Positions 10,976-23,339 of a DNA stretch of 64,000 nt are shown in pieces; position 1 is the first letter of the stretch; every line of letters begins with the position of its first letter. The stretch lies in contig JBBELK010000162.1 of assembly GCA_037783545.1 (NCBI GenBank), positions 1,054,001 through 1,118,000 of the forward strand. The letters run 5' to 3'. Under the pieces are notes generated by a model that saw nothing but the letters and a program-made list of their open reading frames with translations, was not told the DNA's origin and did not search any database. Origin of the DNA: Henricia sp. BOLD:AAB3569. Lineage: Eukaryota; Echinodermata; Asteroidea; Spinulosida; Echinasteridae. The translations under genes were made by a program, and so were the position numbers.

Positions 10976-12167
10976 GACCCTTTTACTAATAAATTCAAAT
11001 TTTATGCACGCATGTGCATAACAGACGTGGTAGGCGGAAGTGAATTGAGTCGATTTTACGTACACGTGTTTATATGGCGAGTAACGCCTTTGGCCGTTTC
11101 AAACTCGTAAAACGCGGTGAATTTGTGTTTTTGACACAAAATAACAGCTGGTAATATTCAACAGATTCAACCTACTGAGTATCTGTATGGGGCTTACATG
11201 GGCGTCTAGGGGTGGAAATGTTGAGATAACTGTCGAAAATCTGTGGTTACGGTATTGCGTGAAGCCGTGCGTGCATGGCGTCGCTAGTCATGGGTAGCGA
11301 GTCCCATGACTGGCAACGCCATGCACGCTAGGCTTCACGCAATACTGTAACCACATATTTTCGACAGTTATCTCAAAATTTTCACCCCTATACGCCTGTA
11401 TAACCTCAAAACAGATATATAGGTTGAATCTGTATCTGAGCTTTATACAGTATTACCAGTTATTATTTTGTGTCAAAAACAGAAATTCACCGCGTTTTAC
11501 GAGTTTGAAGCTGCCAAGAACTCCGTTAACCCATTGACGTACTTGTGTACAAAATTTGTTAATTTCTTTTTTATTATTTAATGCAGTTCTCTTGAAACCA
11601 AGGCTTCACTGATAAACTACAGGAAATCATAATGGATCACTCTTTGGGGAGCAGAACAAGGAAAATATTGCTTTAAACTGGTAATATAAAGCTCAGATAC
11701 AGATTCAACCTACTGTATATCTGTTTTGAGGTTATACGGGCGTCTAGGGGTGGAATTGTTTAGATAACTGTCGAAAATATGTGGTTACGGTATTGCGTGA
11801 AGCCTAGCGTGCATGGCGTTGGCAGTCATGGGACTCGCTACCCATGACTAGCGACGCCATGCACGCACGGCTTCACGCAATACCGTAACCACAGATTTTC
11901 GACAGTTATCTCAACATTTCCACCCCTAGACGCCCATGTAAGCCCCATACAGATACTCAGTAGGTTGAATCTGTATCTGAACTCTATATTACCAGCTGTT
12001 ATTTTGTGTCAAAAACACAAATTCACCGCGTTTTAAGAGTTTGAAACGGCCAAAGGCGTTACTCGCCATATAAACACGTGTACGTAAAATCGACTCAATT
12101 CACTTCCGCCCACCACGTCCGTTATGCACATGCGTGCATAAAATTTGAATTTATTAGTGAAAGGGTC
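10976..12167. mobile_element. Double foldback element (about 1.19 kb)
   Basis: The outer ends 'GACCCTTTTACTAATAAATTC' and 'GAATTTATTAGTGAAAGGGTC' are inverted, and the arms pair for about 190 bp. Inside are two further palindromes (about 11165-11430 and 11690-11965), each built on 'GTATTGCGTGAAGCC...GGCTTCACGCAATAC'. The left half alone (10976 to about 11525) already folds on itself. The structure therefore looks like two foldback copies in inverted orientation around about 150 bp of unrelated DNA. It is flanked by TA-rich sequence and is non-coding. Confidence 0.8.
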
Positions 12168-14361
12168 TATAACCACAGGGTATTGGCCGCTGTATTACCA
12201 CGCGTGATTGGTCGTTGTATTAAATATATGCATGATCTATTTTTAGAGTTTGCTCAACAACGAGTGAATTTTGCAATCTTAATTTTGTCGCTGGGTTTTG
12301 CATATCCTATTCAATCTTTGCCATCCTTTATCATTCTTTATTAATTTTGGCAGAGGTGTACTCGTCAACGCCCAGGTTTGTCCTGATACATTACTATTTG
12401 GTCCTGACAGCAGTTTTACAGGCATTTATTCTGCTGTCGATGCAAAAATACCGCTGCTGCCGCCGCTGTTATTATCCCAGACATTGATCGCGTAGCGCGC
12501 GATGCCAAATCGAACGAAGGCGCGCAACACGCTGTATTCTGAGCGCCTGCTTGGCGCTTGCGCAAACCGTGACACAGTCCTTTTAATTTGCATAAACATC
12601 CAGGAATTCCTGGATATTTATGCCAAACATGGCGGCGTGTACCTGTCCTCATATACGACGGAGGGGAAGTAAATATGAGGACAGGGAACCAGTCTACGCC
12701 CGCGGGGGACCTTACCATGCTGTATCACAGACCGCTGTGAATGCCGTTCGTTCCGTGACAAAACCACCCGTCGCAATGCACCAGTATTTACTTCAAAAGA
12801 GCTTCATTGTGAGCCACAATCTCATCGTTTTTTTACAAAACAGGTAATAGTAGATTGTTGTCATATTACATGAAGTGTTTTTCACGTTTGTATTTTGAAT
12901 TACAAGGACAGGCATTATTAAACATTCACTTCGTGTATTTTCCATTCAATACTGCACAGGCGTTTTGTATGTTTCTCAGGATGACGTCAAAACCCTGTTG
13001 ATAAACAAGCCAAATGACCTCGAGCGTTTCAGAATTTTGGGTGAAGAGGGTCGGAACTGCTTTACGTTTTAAGCAAAAGCCTGTCGATTTTTTGTGAAAA
13101 ACAAGTTGTGATGGTGTTGTAGACACATACACCTCCATGATAAACAGAAAAACAAAAAAGAATGTGGAAGGGGGTTTCTAGCTGTTTAAGGAGCCTAACT
13201 GTTTTCCAGAAAAATAAACATTTCCCAGGGGGGTGGGGGGGGGGGGGGGGGGTAGGGGGGGGGGGGGACTTATTCCTTTTGACCTGTTTAGTATCCGATT
13301 ATCTTCCAGGCAGTGTAAACATGTACGGGGTCATAAATTAAGCACAAGTCACCTCCAGAACTTGGCCTTGGCAAAATTGTGCATAATGTAATCTACTATC
13401 AGCCCCAAATACATTTTTTGCCGTGCCACGGAAAATATTATAGCAATGGTAAAAATTCATTATACACAGAAACCATGCATAGCCGGATTTTTATGGTTTT
13501 CTGAAGTTTTATTGCATCTGTATGTGGCTAAAATGTATCTTTAGTTATGTGATGTTATTCCTGTTTTTAAAAGTTTTCCAATTATGCAAAACAACAATAC
13601 GTCTTTAACGTGCAGAGTTCCATGCACATGAACTTGAATTATCTCGTGTTTTTATTCAGCTCACTTTAGTGGTGTTCCCATTGGACTGTAGTTGTGCGGT
13701 ACAATTACAAATAATTATTTTGAGTCCGACTCACGAAAATCGCGAGGACCTGTATGTGTTTTTAATAACTCCAATAAAGTGAAGGGCATAATAAAGAGAG
13801 TACACCTGGCCCTCCACTGTTACCACCCCCAGCCAACCGTGCGTATTGTGACGAAATAGGGCGCCATCATCAGAAATGGTACGACTGAACAAAAAAGACA
13901 AAATAGAGTGTTGAGGTATAGACTATGTAAGTTGACCTCGAGACCTCGCGAGACCACTGTTATTTTTGGGCACAAGACCCTATCTCTTCAACGCACGTCA
14001 CGAGCGAAATTCTTGGATTATTTTGTTTAGTATACGCACGTTTTTGTAAACTCAGACGGCCCAAAACGCGTTTCTCTAAATTAAATCTTGCATTCCAATT
14101 GATGAACTGAGGTATATATTGAAAAATAAGAGAATCGAAATGGACAAATTTACGACCTTTTCTGAGCCGACGACGTCAAGATTTGAAGATCGTAAACTAC
14201 ATGCAGCAAAATATGTGCAACACGCACGGCAGCTGACGTACATGTACGTACGTACATTAGCCTTGTCCAAGTCTATGACGTGCTGCGGAATCATTAGCGA
14301 CCTCTCGCGATAAACTGTAGCCAGCGACTATAGGTCAGGAATAATAATTAAATTGTTAGGT
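12168..14361. other. No gene recognised
   Basis: Contains a short CpG-rich patch (about 12450-12720), with a small inverted pair built on 'CCTCATAT...ATATGAGG' near 12650 and the motif 'GGGAACCAGTCTA' that recurs at 27875 and 53040. A poly-G tract lies at 13227-13267. Frames here are short and overlap on both strands. Confidence 0.6.
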
Positions 14362-15010
14362 GAACCTAAAACAAATTGCAACAAAAACATTTCACCACAA
14401 TACATTTCTGTAAGATCCTTAAAATGACATACTAAAAGTCCAACTGGTGGAGGTATGCCTAATTTGCATAAATCCAAAATGGCTGTTGACTTTAGGATTG
14501 TCGTATTGATTTTTTTTTAATTATTATAAACAGCAGTTAAGGTACTTGTAATGCCTAAAATACACGTTTCATGAATCTAGGATGTTTCACAAGTCGTAAA
14601 CTGGGACATGTCTGCCTAATTGTTTGCATATTAATTTGCATGAATCCAGAATAGCCGCCACTAAGATTTCACATTGATTTTGTCATATTTCTTATCATAG
14701 ATAGTTTGTTTGGTACTAGACGGGTAAATATAGCACATTACCCCAACAAATTCCTACAAAAAGTTTTAGAATGATTTCTGGTCGTACTGAATGGGGTAAA
14801 TAACAGAAAAAAAAGTCTACCACCGGAAATGGGTGAAATCTGGGTCAATTACAAAATGGCCGCAGTTGACCCTGAAAATCGCTGAAATGGCTGTAACTTC
14901 TTACTATTCGGAGTAGAACAGTGATTTAAATGTCTACTGTAGGATTTTCAAGGTCAGGTAATTCACTGGTATCAAATTTCAACCAAACCCTTCCACCAAC
15001 GATAAAAGCC
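14362..15010 (+). repeat. Left arm of large inverted repeat
   Basis: Imperfect inverse of 16905-17893. Matching landmarks include 'CATTTCACCACAATACAT' against 'ATGCATGGTGGTGAAA', 'AAATGACATACTAAAAGTCC' against 'GACTTTTAGTATGTCATTT', 'ACTAGACGGGTAAATATAGC' against 'GCTATATTTACCCGTCTAGT', and 'GGAAATGGGTGAAAT' against 'ATTTCACCCATTTCC'. It contains no coding sequence. Confidence 0.85.
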
Positions 15011-15439
15011 ACAAACTCAAGATGGCAATCATAAATCACCAGTATGGTATGGAATTGGTAGAGACAATTCGTATAGCTTCTCTAACTACTGATGTCGGAT
15101 GTATCATTAGTCGTTAACGTGTATGATCATGGCTTGTGGCAAGGCTGGCTGCATCAGCATCCTCAAGACCCACTAAGGCAGAGTGCGCCACTCTGCCTGA
15201 ATTGTCTTCCTGAAGACCTGTATTCCTAGGGCAGTTTTTGAGATGCGCTATTTAGGTCAGCTCATCCATCCCACGCAGATTAAATCAAGATAAAACCCAA
15301 TAAACTTACTTTCTCGGGGCCTTTAACTACAGGATTATCCGCTAGAAGTAGAAAATATAAGTTCACTGCTGTATGTCTAGAGGTACACCTGGATCTGCGG
15401 AACTGTTTTGAATTCCAGATAGGTTTTCGATCAGTGCCT

Positions 15440-16880
15440 TGTCTTTAGGGCGGGTTGCTTCGTGCTGGGCTGGGCTGGGCTTAGCTTGGCTGGGCTGGAT
15501 TCACCTGAAATTGATTAGGCAGGGGTGGGCTGGGCTTATATGTGTGATTGTTTGGGGTGAGGGTCGGCTGGGGTGGGCTGGGCCGGTCTGGGCCGGGATG
15601 GTATGGAATATGGATTTGGCTGGGATGGGCTTGGCAAAGCTAGCCTGGGGTTAGGCTGGAACTGGGGAAGGGGTTGGGGTTGGGACTGGCCTGGGCTGAG
15701 CTGGCTGGCTTATTCGGACCGGGCCAGGGCTGTGGGTGGCTGGGCTGGAGCTGGGCTGGAGCTGGGCTGGAGCTGGGGCTGGGCCAGAGCTGGGGCTGAG
15801 CTAGCGCTGGGGCTGGGCTGGGCTGGGCGTCGTGGTTTCGCGCTGGCCGCCGGCTTGTGAGGGCTTTGGGCTGGGCCTAGGGGCTTCGGGTTGGCCTGGG
15901 AGGGCTTTGGGCTGAGCGTCTGGACTTTGGGTTTGCCTGGGAGCGCTTTGAGCTGGGCTTCAGGGCTTTGGGCTGGGCAGGAAGGGCTTTGGGCTGGGCA
16001 TAGAGGGCTGGGCTTGGAAGGCTTCGGGGTGAGCTGGAGTGGCTTTGGGCCGGGCTGGGCTGGGATGGCTTTAGGCTGGCCTATGATGGTTTTAGGCTGG
16101 CCTAGGATAGCTTTAGGCTGGCCTGGGATGGCTTTATTAGGCTGGCCTGGGATGGCTTTAGGCTGTACTGGGATGGCTTCGGGCTGGGCTGGGAGGGCTC
16201 CGGCATGTCCTGGGAGGGCCTCGGGCTGGGCTGGGAGGGATTCGAGCTGGGCTGGGATGGCTTCAGGATGGGCTGGGATGACTTCCGACTAGGCTTGGAA
16301 GGCTTCGGGCTGGGCTTCGGGGCTTGGGGATGGGCTGGGAGGGCTTTAGGCTGGGCTGGGATGGCTTCGAGCTGGGCTTGAAAGGCTTCGGGCTGGGCTA
16401 GGATGGCTTCAGACTGGGCGTTTGAGGCCTTCGGCTTGGCTCGTATGGATTCAAGCTGGGCTGGGATGGCTTCGGGCTAGGCTGGGAGGGTTTTGAGCTG
16501 GGCTAGGATGGCTTCGGGCTGAGTTTCCGGGCTTCGGCCTGACCGGGAGGGCTTCGGGCTGGGCTGGGATGACTTCCGGCTGGGCTGGGATGACTTCTGG
16601 CTGGGTTTGGAAGGTTTTGGGCTGGGTTGGGAGGGCTTCGGGCTGGGCTGTGATGGCTTCCAACTTGACTTTTGGCTTCCGGCTGGGCTGGAAGGGCGTC
16701 AGGCTAGGCTTCTGGGCTGCGAGCTGGGCTGAGATGGCTTCGAGCTGGGCTGAGATGGCTTCGGGATGGACTGGGATGGTTTTGGGCTGGACAGGGATGG
16801 CTTTGGGCTGTACTGGGATGACTCCGTCTAGACCGGCATAGCTACGGGCAGGGTTGGCCACTGGCTGGAGTGGGATGGCT
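15440..16880 (+). repeat. G-rich minisatellite (GGGCTGGGCTGGGATGGCTTC-type units)
   Basis: About 1.4 kb of degenerate units of roughly 20-40 bp with the core 'GGGCTGGGCTGGGATGGCTT'. The G-run spacing gives strong quadruplex potential. Frames on both strands (W/G/A-rich on plus, P/A/Q-rich on minus) are translations of the repeat, not genes. It occupies the loop between the two inverted arms. Confidence 0.95.
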
Positions 16881-16904
16881 TTAGACTGTTTGATTGTTTG
16901 CTGA

Positions 16905-17893
16905 TGGTTAAATTTAATTTTTATAAATACCAGTTAATTCCCTAGCCCTGAAAACCATAGGGTAGACATTTAATTCACTGTTGTACTCCAAATATTAAAA
17001 AAAAATAGTTACAGCCATTTCAGCGCCGTTCAAGGTCAACGGCGACCATCTTGGAAGTGACTCAAATTTCACCCATTTCCGGTTGCTTGATTTTGATAGA
17101 CATTTTTCCTGTTATTTACCACATTCAGTTACACTGGAAACCATTGTAAAGTAACCTTAACTTTTTGGAATTTGTTGGGGTTAAGTGTGCTATATTTACC
17201 CGTCTAGTACCACAAAAACTATTTATCATAAGAAATATGACAAAATCAATGTCAAATCTTACAATTGGCGGCCATTTTGGATTTATGCAATTTAAAGGAG
17301 CATGACCAGAGTTTCTGGAAAATAGTTTTCGATGTAACTTACCAATATTATCAAGTAACTCCCATACACACCTCCCATGTCCCAAAAACCCGAAAACATT
17401 CGCGATTTCCAGTAAAAAAATGAACAAAACTATCGAGTCGGCTTTCAGTGGATAAACGTTGATACTGGAAAATTAGTTTACAAATAATCGGTGGATTTTC
17501 GACGATATCCTCGGAAATATGCGGCCTAGAAGCGCGGGAGTTTCAGTTTCGTAATCAGAAAAATATAACAGATGTTATGATATAAAAATCTCATGACCCA
17601 TAAGATAAGTCCCGGGGAGTTATGGGTGAAAAAAAGTGATCTGGTCACACTCCTTTAAGACATGTCTCAGTTTATGACTAGATTCATGATATGTGTATTT
17701 CAGGCGTTAAAAGTACCCCAACTGCTGTTTATGATAAGAAATAACAAAAATCAATATGAAAATCCTAAAATCGGCGACAATTTTGGTTTTATGCAAATTA
17801 GGTATACTGAATTTTTTAGGACTTTTAGTATGTCATTTTTGAGACCTTACATAAATGCATGGTGGTGAAAAAAAAAATGTTTAGGGTTACCGG
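16905..17893 (-). repeat. Right arm of large inverted repeat, interrupted by a MITE
   Basis: Inverse of 14362-15010. The match breaks at 17296-17654, where a TTAA-flanked MITE lies, and resumes at 'GACATGTCTC' (about 17659). Confidence 0.85.
17296..17654. mobile_element. TTAA-flanked MITE (359 bp), AGGAGCATGACCAGA termini
   Basis: TTAA at 17292-17295 and 17655-17658 flanks the inverted termini 'AGGAGCATGACCAGA' and 'TCTGGTCACACTCCT'. TTAA duplication is characteristic of piggyBac-type transposition. It interrupts the right arm of the inverted repeat, so it inserted after that repeat formed. Confidence 0.8.
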
Positions 17894-18099
17894 AATATCT
17901 TGGTCTAAAAAACCAGACTTACTCGCACGAGGCTAAATCATAGCCTTGTTCTTTCTGTACACGATGCGGTATGTGTTTCTTTATATCTGCGTTGGAAATC
18001 CAACTGAATTACATTTTTACTTAAATCTTATCATAATATGGTATACAATATACATAATGGTGTATTATTCAGTCCAACTTACATGTATACTATATACCC

Positions 18100-19052
18100 A
18101 AGTTCAAGGATACCGAAAGTCTGACCTTCATGCTGTCTTTAACATGTCTGTAACATGTCTTTAACATCTTTCGCCGTTTCCGATCTCCATCTGCCATGCT
18201 TCTTGAATAGTCTATTTGGTACGCCAATGTTAGCCGCGGCTGATGCACCGCCACTGCGGAGGATGTGCATCCCAAATGTTTTGGGGTTCATCCCTACTGA
18301 TGCCAATGCTTCTCTTAGGATTTATAAGCACCTGCTGTATGACAACTGGCCATCTCTTAGCTTAGATTTACAGTAGTTTACTGGCCTAAAACCTTCGTCC
18401 AATTCATTGTTCAAACCTGCAACACTTAAAAAAGTTTGCAAAGCCGATACTTAGCAGGTAAGATAATTAGTGGCGCCTATGAGTACTCAAGCACCCTGCT
18501 TATAAATATATGTTTTGCTTTTCATAATAAATATGTTCACATGAGAAATGTACATGTCTAAGTCACACCGTCTTATGTTTATTAATTCATTGTAGCGGAA
18601 TAAGCCTGCATATGCAATTAAAATCATAGCACACAAACGTGCATGTAACAGGTTACTAGAGGTTCCATACTGATTAACTACAGCTTTCAGGATTTCTGGT
18701 GTGATGGGTTCCTTCTTAATGATGGGCTTCTGTAGCAGCCTCTTTAATCCTTGTAACACAGTGTGTAAAAACTTACAGTCGCAGGGATTCATTGTAACCT
18801 GAGGGCTACAGTCATATCGCCACTTGAGGGCATAAAACACTGACTCCATTCTGGAGTATGGTGCACCACTTTGATAAAGGTGAATGAGATATCTGCCGAT
18901 ATTCTCTGCCCGAGCAGGAAATAAAGTTACCTCGTTGTGTGTACTCCATACATCCCAAGATACCAACGCTCGGTTATATGTGTACCCTGTGTTATGAGCC
19001 CTTGAAGCTTTCAAAACGTCACTCAGCACCCGACCATATTCATCCTGAGAGG
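18100..19052 (-). pseudogene. Decayed tyrosine recombinase (DIRS-like/phage-integrase-like)
   Basis: A 3' splice acceptor ('TTGCCTCTTGATTTTCAG') precedes an open segment from 19052 to 18490. It has a SAM-like N-terminal region and the catalytic-domain start 'KKEPITPEIL...GLFRYNELINIR', which holds the first catalytic Arg. The frame is then broken by TGA (18487-18489), TAA (18451-18453) and TAA (18322-18324). The rest remains recognisable, with the 'HILRSGG' (His/Arg) and 'HGRW' boxes. At the catalytic Tyr a short duplication ('GTTAAAGACATG' repeated) shifts the frame, and the terminal 'RLSVSLNLGI' lies in another frame. It resembles the fragment at 49560-50045, and both look like parts of a multicopy YR family. 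Confidence 0.85.
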
Positions 19053-19139
19053 ATCTGAAAATCAAGAGGCAAAAATGCACAGAAGCTAATATTTAAAGGC
19101 AGTATACATGATTGGTATCTCGAAAATAAAATAAAATAT

Positions 19140-19281
19140 GTTCACAGATTTACGCCTTACTTACACAATATAAACATGACGACCGTAGAATACTTCCCCT
19201 GAAATGGTTTTGTCCAAAGTGCTATAGTACTTGAGAAATGAGTAAAACAATTAGTTTTCGTCTCATGAGACGAAAAATCCT
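19140..19281 (+). repeat. Dispersed repeat, copy 1 (copy 2 at 48657-48800)
   Basis: Shares 'TTCACAGATTTACGCCT', 'ACTTACACAATATAAACATG', 'CCCCTGAAATGGTTTTGTC' and 'CGTCTCATGAGACGAAAA' in order with 48657-48800. Both copies lie next to tyrosine-recombinase-element remnants, so the repeat may be part of that element family. This is an inference. Confidence 0.8.
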
Positions 19282-19689
19282 TTTTTTTTACATTTCGTTG
19301 AATGCTGCCCTCACTCGACCGATAATAGTTATTACATGGTCAGCCTTGTACCCCCAGGTATGCTGCGTAACGTAACGGGGATGCTCGACTATCTTTGTGA
19401 CGAGGTTGTTATGTGGTCTTTTGTGCATATCGACGTAAATTTCATAACGCATAGCGCAAAAAAAAATACGCGGAATGCATCAAGTGAATGAATTGCGCCA
19501 TAGACATTGCTTGAATGATAAAAATGGAAAATGGAAAAGGAAGGCCTAAGTTAAACGACAGCGCCAAAAAGACGATCAAAGGCTTCCTCAAACCGCCGCT
19601 ATCGGGAAAACAAGACTGCAAGACATCATGCTACACATTATCATCATGCACATGGTACAATCATACTGTACATGCAACCGGAGCAACTT

Positions 19690-19855
19690 TAGCGGGTGCA
19701 GGTCAACTCAACCGTTTGCCAACTCGACTCCTACCAACTCGACCGTCATACCAACTCGACCGTCGTGCGCTTAACTAAAGGCGTCAACTCGACCGTTGTA
19801 CCAACCCGACCGTTGTACCAACCCGACCGTTGTACCAACCCGACCGTTGTCTAAC
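19690..19855. repeat. 17-bp minisatellite (CCAACYCGACCGTTGTA)
   Basis: Several degenerate units followed by three perfect 'CCAACCCGACCGTTGTA' units. Confidence 0.9.
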
Positions 19856-20320
19856 TTAGGGACTTGAAAATACATTTTGATTGAAAATATCATCTCACAT
19901 TACAGATTATTTTCTGTAAATTCCAAAACAGCATTCATCGGATAAATTGAACAAGTGGTAGGCAAGATATGTGTCTTAGGAATGGGCCGTTTTCCCGCGA
20001 AATCGTGTGTGTAAACTGATTAGGAGAGAGCTCGAAGAATGGGACGCAGTATGAAGCGCCCCCACAGTAACATATTGCGCAAAGCCAGCGAAGAATTCTT
20101 CAAATTCAAGTCTGATCAGTCTTAGTAGTGTTCTTTCGTTTTGAACCGTGTAGTGACCGTAGACGACGGCCATCCAATCAAATTTCCCGCTAGACAATAT
20201 AGACGGTATACTCGAAAGCCCTCCAATCATGTACCCGCATTGCGACACGCCCCGTGTTAATATTCATGTATGAACATTGAATAACTAAACCCATGTAATG
20301 GTGCATGCATCGTGACTTTT

Positions 20321-20597
20321 GGGTTGGCGTACGGGTTCTTTCCTCGCATTTTACCTCTGGCGTCCCGGGTTCGAATCCGGGGCGTGTATGTGGATTGGGT
20401 TTGCAGTCCCTACTTGACCGCGTGGGTTTTCCCCTGGGGCATTTCTCTGGGGGTTTTCCTCCCACTTCTAAAACTGCAACTCCTTCTTCGTCATCTCAAG
20501 TTGATAATATAGTATAGTTAAAGCTAAAACCGTATAGTTGATGGCATAAAGGGCCTTAGTTGCCGAAGATGCCATAAAATATACAACAACAACAACA
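20321..20597 (+). mobile_element. tRNA-derived SINE, copy 2
   Basis: Box A 'TTGGCGTACGGG' and box B 'GGTTCGAATCC', with the same body and (AAC)n tail as the copy at 5229. The first bases of the 5' end are missing. Confidence 0.9.
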
Positions 20598-20614
20598 CGT
20601 GAAAGTAGTTTTGG

Positions 20615-20866
20615 GGCGGTCGGGTTGGCGTAGTGGTTTTTTCCTCGCCTTTCACCTGTGGCATCGATCCCGGGTTCGAATCCGGGGCGTGTATATGTAG
20701 ATCGGGGTTGCGGTCCCCACTTGACCGCGTGGGTTTTCCCCGGGAATTTTCTGGGTTTTTCGTCCCACTTTTAAAACTGCATCTCCTTCTTCGTTATATC
20801 AAGTTATAATAAAGTATAATAGTTAAAACTAAAACCGTATAGTTGATGGCATAAAGGGCCTTAGTA
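20615..20866 (+). mobile_element. tRNA-derived SINE, copy 3
   Basis: Begins 'GGGCGGTCGGGTTGGCG' 18 bp after copy 2 in the same orientation. The body is more diverged ('GTATATGTAGATCGGGGTTG') and stops at 'AAAGGGCCTTAGTA' without the AAC tail. It is an older or 3'-truncated copy. Confidence 0.85.
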
Positions 20867-20869
20867 TAC

Positions 20870-23339
20870 TAAGGGTGTCAGTGCATAGTAATCTTTCCCC
20901 GATGCTTGATGACGATGACTCATTTTAAAGGAAAAACAATCTGATCAACTTCTCAACTCTTACCTTTTGTATATATATGAGGAAAATGGCTTTTCTTTGA
21001 AATTCGGTCGGCGCTTTCCTTTGAGTCTTCTTATGCTTATGGACTTTACATGAATATTGAATTCAACATGAATATTGAATTAAACGAAATAAGTGGTGGA
21101 GACGATGCGCATCATTGGTTCACCCATACCTACATATAAAAGGCTGCACGAACAGGACCGTTGTACCTAAATCCCAACGTACGTTAACTGTTTAACCTAT
21201 ATATGCATATGAAAGGAAGTTTTACGAAAAGAACCGTCACATGTGTTTATAGCTATATACATGGAGTAAAACAACAAACAAATTTTAAAAAAACACTTCC
21301 CCCTCCCACCTCCACCCACTCCCCAAAAGATGACGACACATTGTGGACACCACATTGCAAATATTGCTTGTTGCTTCACACTCACGTTTTTCATCCTTTG
21401 TTTTGATGTATGTACATGTACAACGCATTATATTTTACATGTATTATTTTAGCAGAAAATATCAAACAATTACAATAATGATCTCACTGTCATGTTAATA
21501 CCGACTCGCATATCAATACAAAATCACTCTTCTGTCGTTAACTTTATAATGATTGTAAAATAGGCCTAGTTCACATACTCTTTCGGAATTGGCAAAGGTA
21601 AACTATAACACTTCAGCTGCATGAGAACACATGAAACAAAGCGCCCAACGTATTCCAAAGAAAACCCGTTTCTTCACCTATCTGCATTACTCCATTCACG
21701 TCTCGGGCTCCAGTCCCTATGATTTAGGACTGGGTAAGAAAAGCTTCTGCTCCCGCTACCCTACCCAGAGTCGTGGACCACGGACCTAAACCCCACCCTA
21801 AAACTCACCCCATATCTCATCCCATACCTTACCCCGATCCTTAAATGAATAGATGGCGAAGTCAGAAACTGTTTACTAAAATGCGAGAATTTTTCCCTTG
21901 AAGAATTTCGACGCCAGCTTAACCACATGCACCTGCCGAAGCATGCTATCACATGCATGCTGTCATTTAAAACCTACTTGGTTCTAAATATGAACTAAAA
22001 TATTAAATTGTCGCAAAGGGCAGGCTCAATATTTTCTTGAGAAAGAAAATGACTCTTCTGCTTGAACATTCTGCTGACAGAAGAGGGCGCTGTTCAGGCG
22101 TAGAGGGAACCTATAGTTTAAAACAAAAAGAGAACATTACTTGTTAAACAGTTACGCTAGCTCTTGACTCAAACAAAATTTGCTACAAATGCCGCAAATG
22201 ACATGCAAAGCAACTCCGTTATGTTTTTGCTAGCGAATGTTTTTTTTTCTTTTTTCTTTTACCATTATATCTCCAATCGCCACGAACATAATGAGCGACG
22301 CGAGAAGGAACGAGGCTCGATTTTGCTTGACTGCGGTGCTTGTACTTGCAAGCCCCAACCCAACTAATGTTACCACTCGATAACTGCATGGTCAAGCCGC
22401 ATAAACATGTTGTAGGGTTTTCCCTTTCATGCCGAGCCAATTATCTGAACCCTTAATTTAGGCATCTACTTCCACATCGAACCCTCGCGGCTACTTGGTA
22501 TTTCGCCTGGGCACTGCTCAGTGACAGCGCCTTTCCTCTTGCGCCTGCCCCCTATATTGGGGTTCCCGCTTTGTATGCAATCTGGGGGTATTTGTATATT
22601 TAATTCCAATGCGGAGCCCTTCATTGCCGACATCAACACCACCGATCGGTTTCGTCTGCGAGACCGTTAATCAAAACCCCAGGGTAATTGCACGCGTTGC
22701 GCTGGGATTCTACAAAACGCAGGTTATTCGCAATGCAAATTTGGCTCACACTTTTATATTATACCCGCTATCACTTGGTGACGGAGTTAGCTAAGTTTAG
22801 CTAAGTGTTCTCAAAATTACTGGGTGTATATCCCTATGTTTGTTATGTTGAACCGATGTACCACTTTGGGCTTTTCCCTCTTTGCGACAATCTGGAGCCT
22901 GTACCTTATACTTCAGTTTTGAGGCTCTTCAACTTCTCTAATACCACCACCTGGTGACTGCATTTGTCATGTTACGACATACGGGGCTCTTTCCATCGAT
23001 CTGGTCACTGTCATCCCGTCGCATCGTGTCCCTGGAAAATAATTCACCTCACCAAGGTGTAAAAAGTGCACCGGTGAATATTTGGGGCGACTGTAAACAC
23101 CGTTGAAGGAAAGACTTGGGATGGGCCGACCTGTACTCCAGGAAGGGCAGCAACTACTTGACCCTATATATGGACACTCGGGGATTTACTCCGGTCGTAT
23201 GAACCGGTAAGCTTGTGAAATCGTCATACTATTTGGAATTCAGAAATGTATTCCTGTGTACCCTTGGAGCTTTCTGTCGTAATGGCAAACCTGAGGCTCT
23301 TCCCTCACGTGTCCCATTCGGGGATCTTCCTCTCGCGTC
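20870..23339. other. No gene recognised
   Basis: AT-rich up to about 22400, then a more balanced 0.9-kb stretch. Frames of 60-75 codons occur on both strands without recognisable domains. A short direct duplication of 'CATGAATATTGAATT' lies at about 21050-21080. Confidence 0.5.

Noticed and set aside
12416-12718. A 100-codon minus-strand frame over a CpG-rich patch
   Set aside because: An Ala run from a CCG/GCTG repeat and no recognisable protein features. It shares 'GGGAACCAGTCTA' repeat sequence with other loci.
15439-16861. Gly/Trp/Ala-rich frames on plus and Pro/Gln-rich frames on minus
   Set aside because: Pure minisatellite translation on both strands, with no start context or flanking exons.
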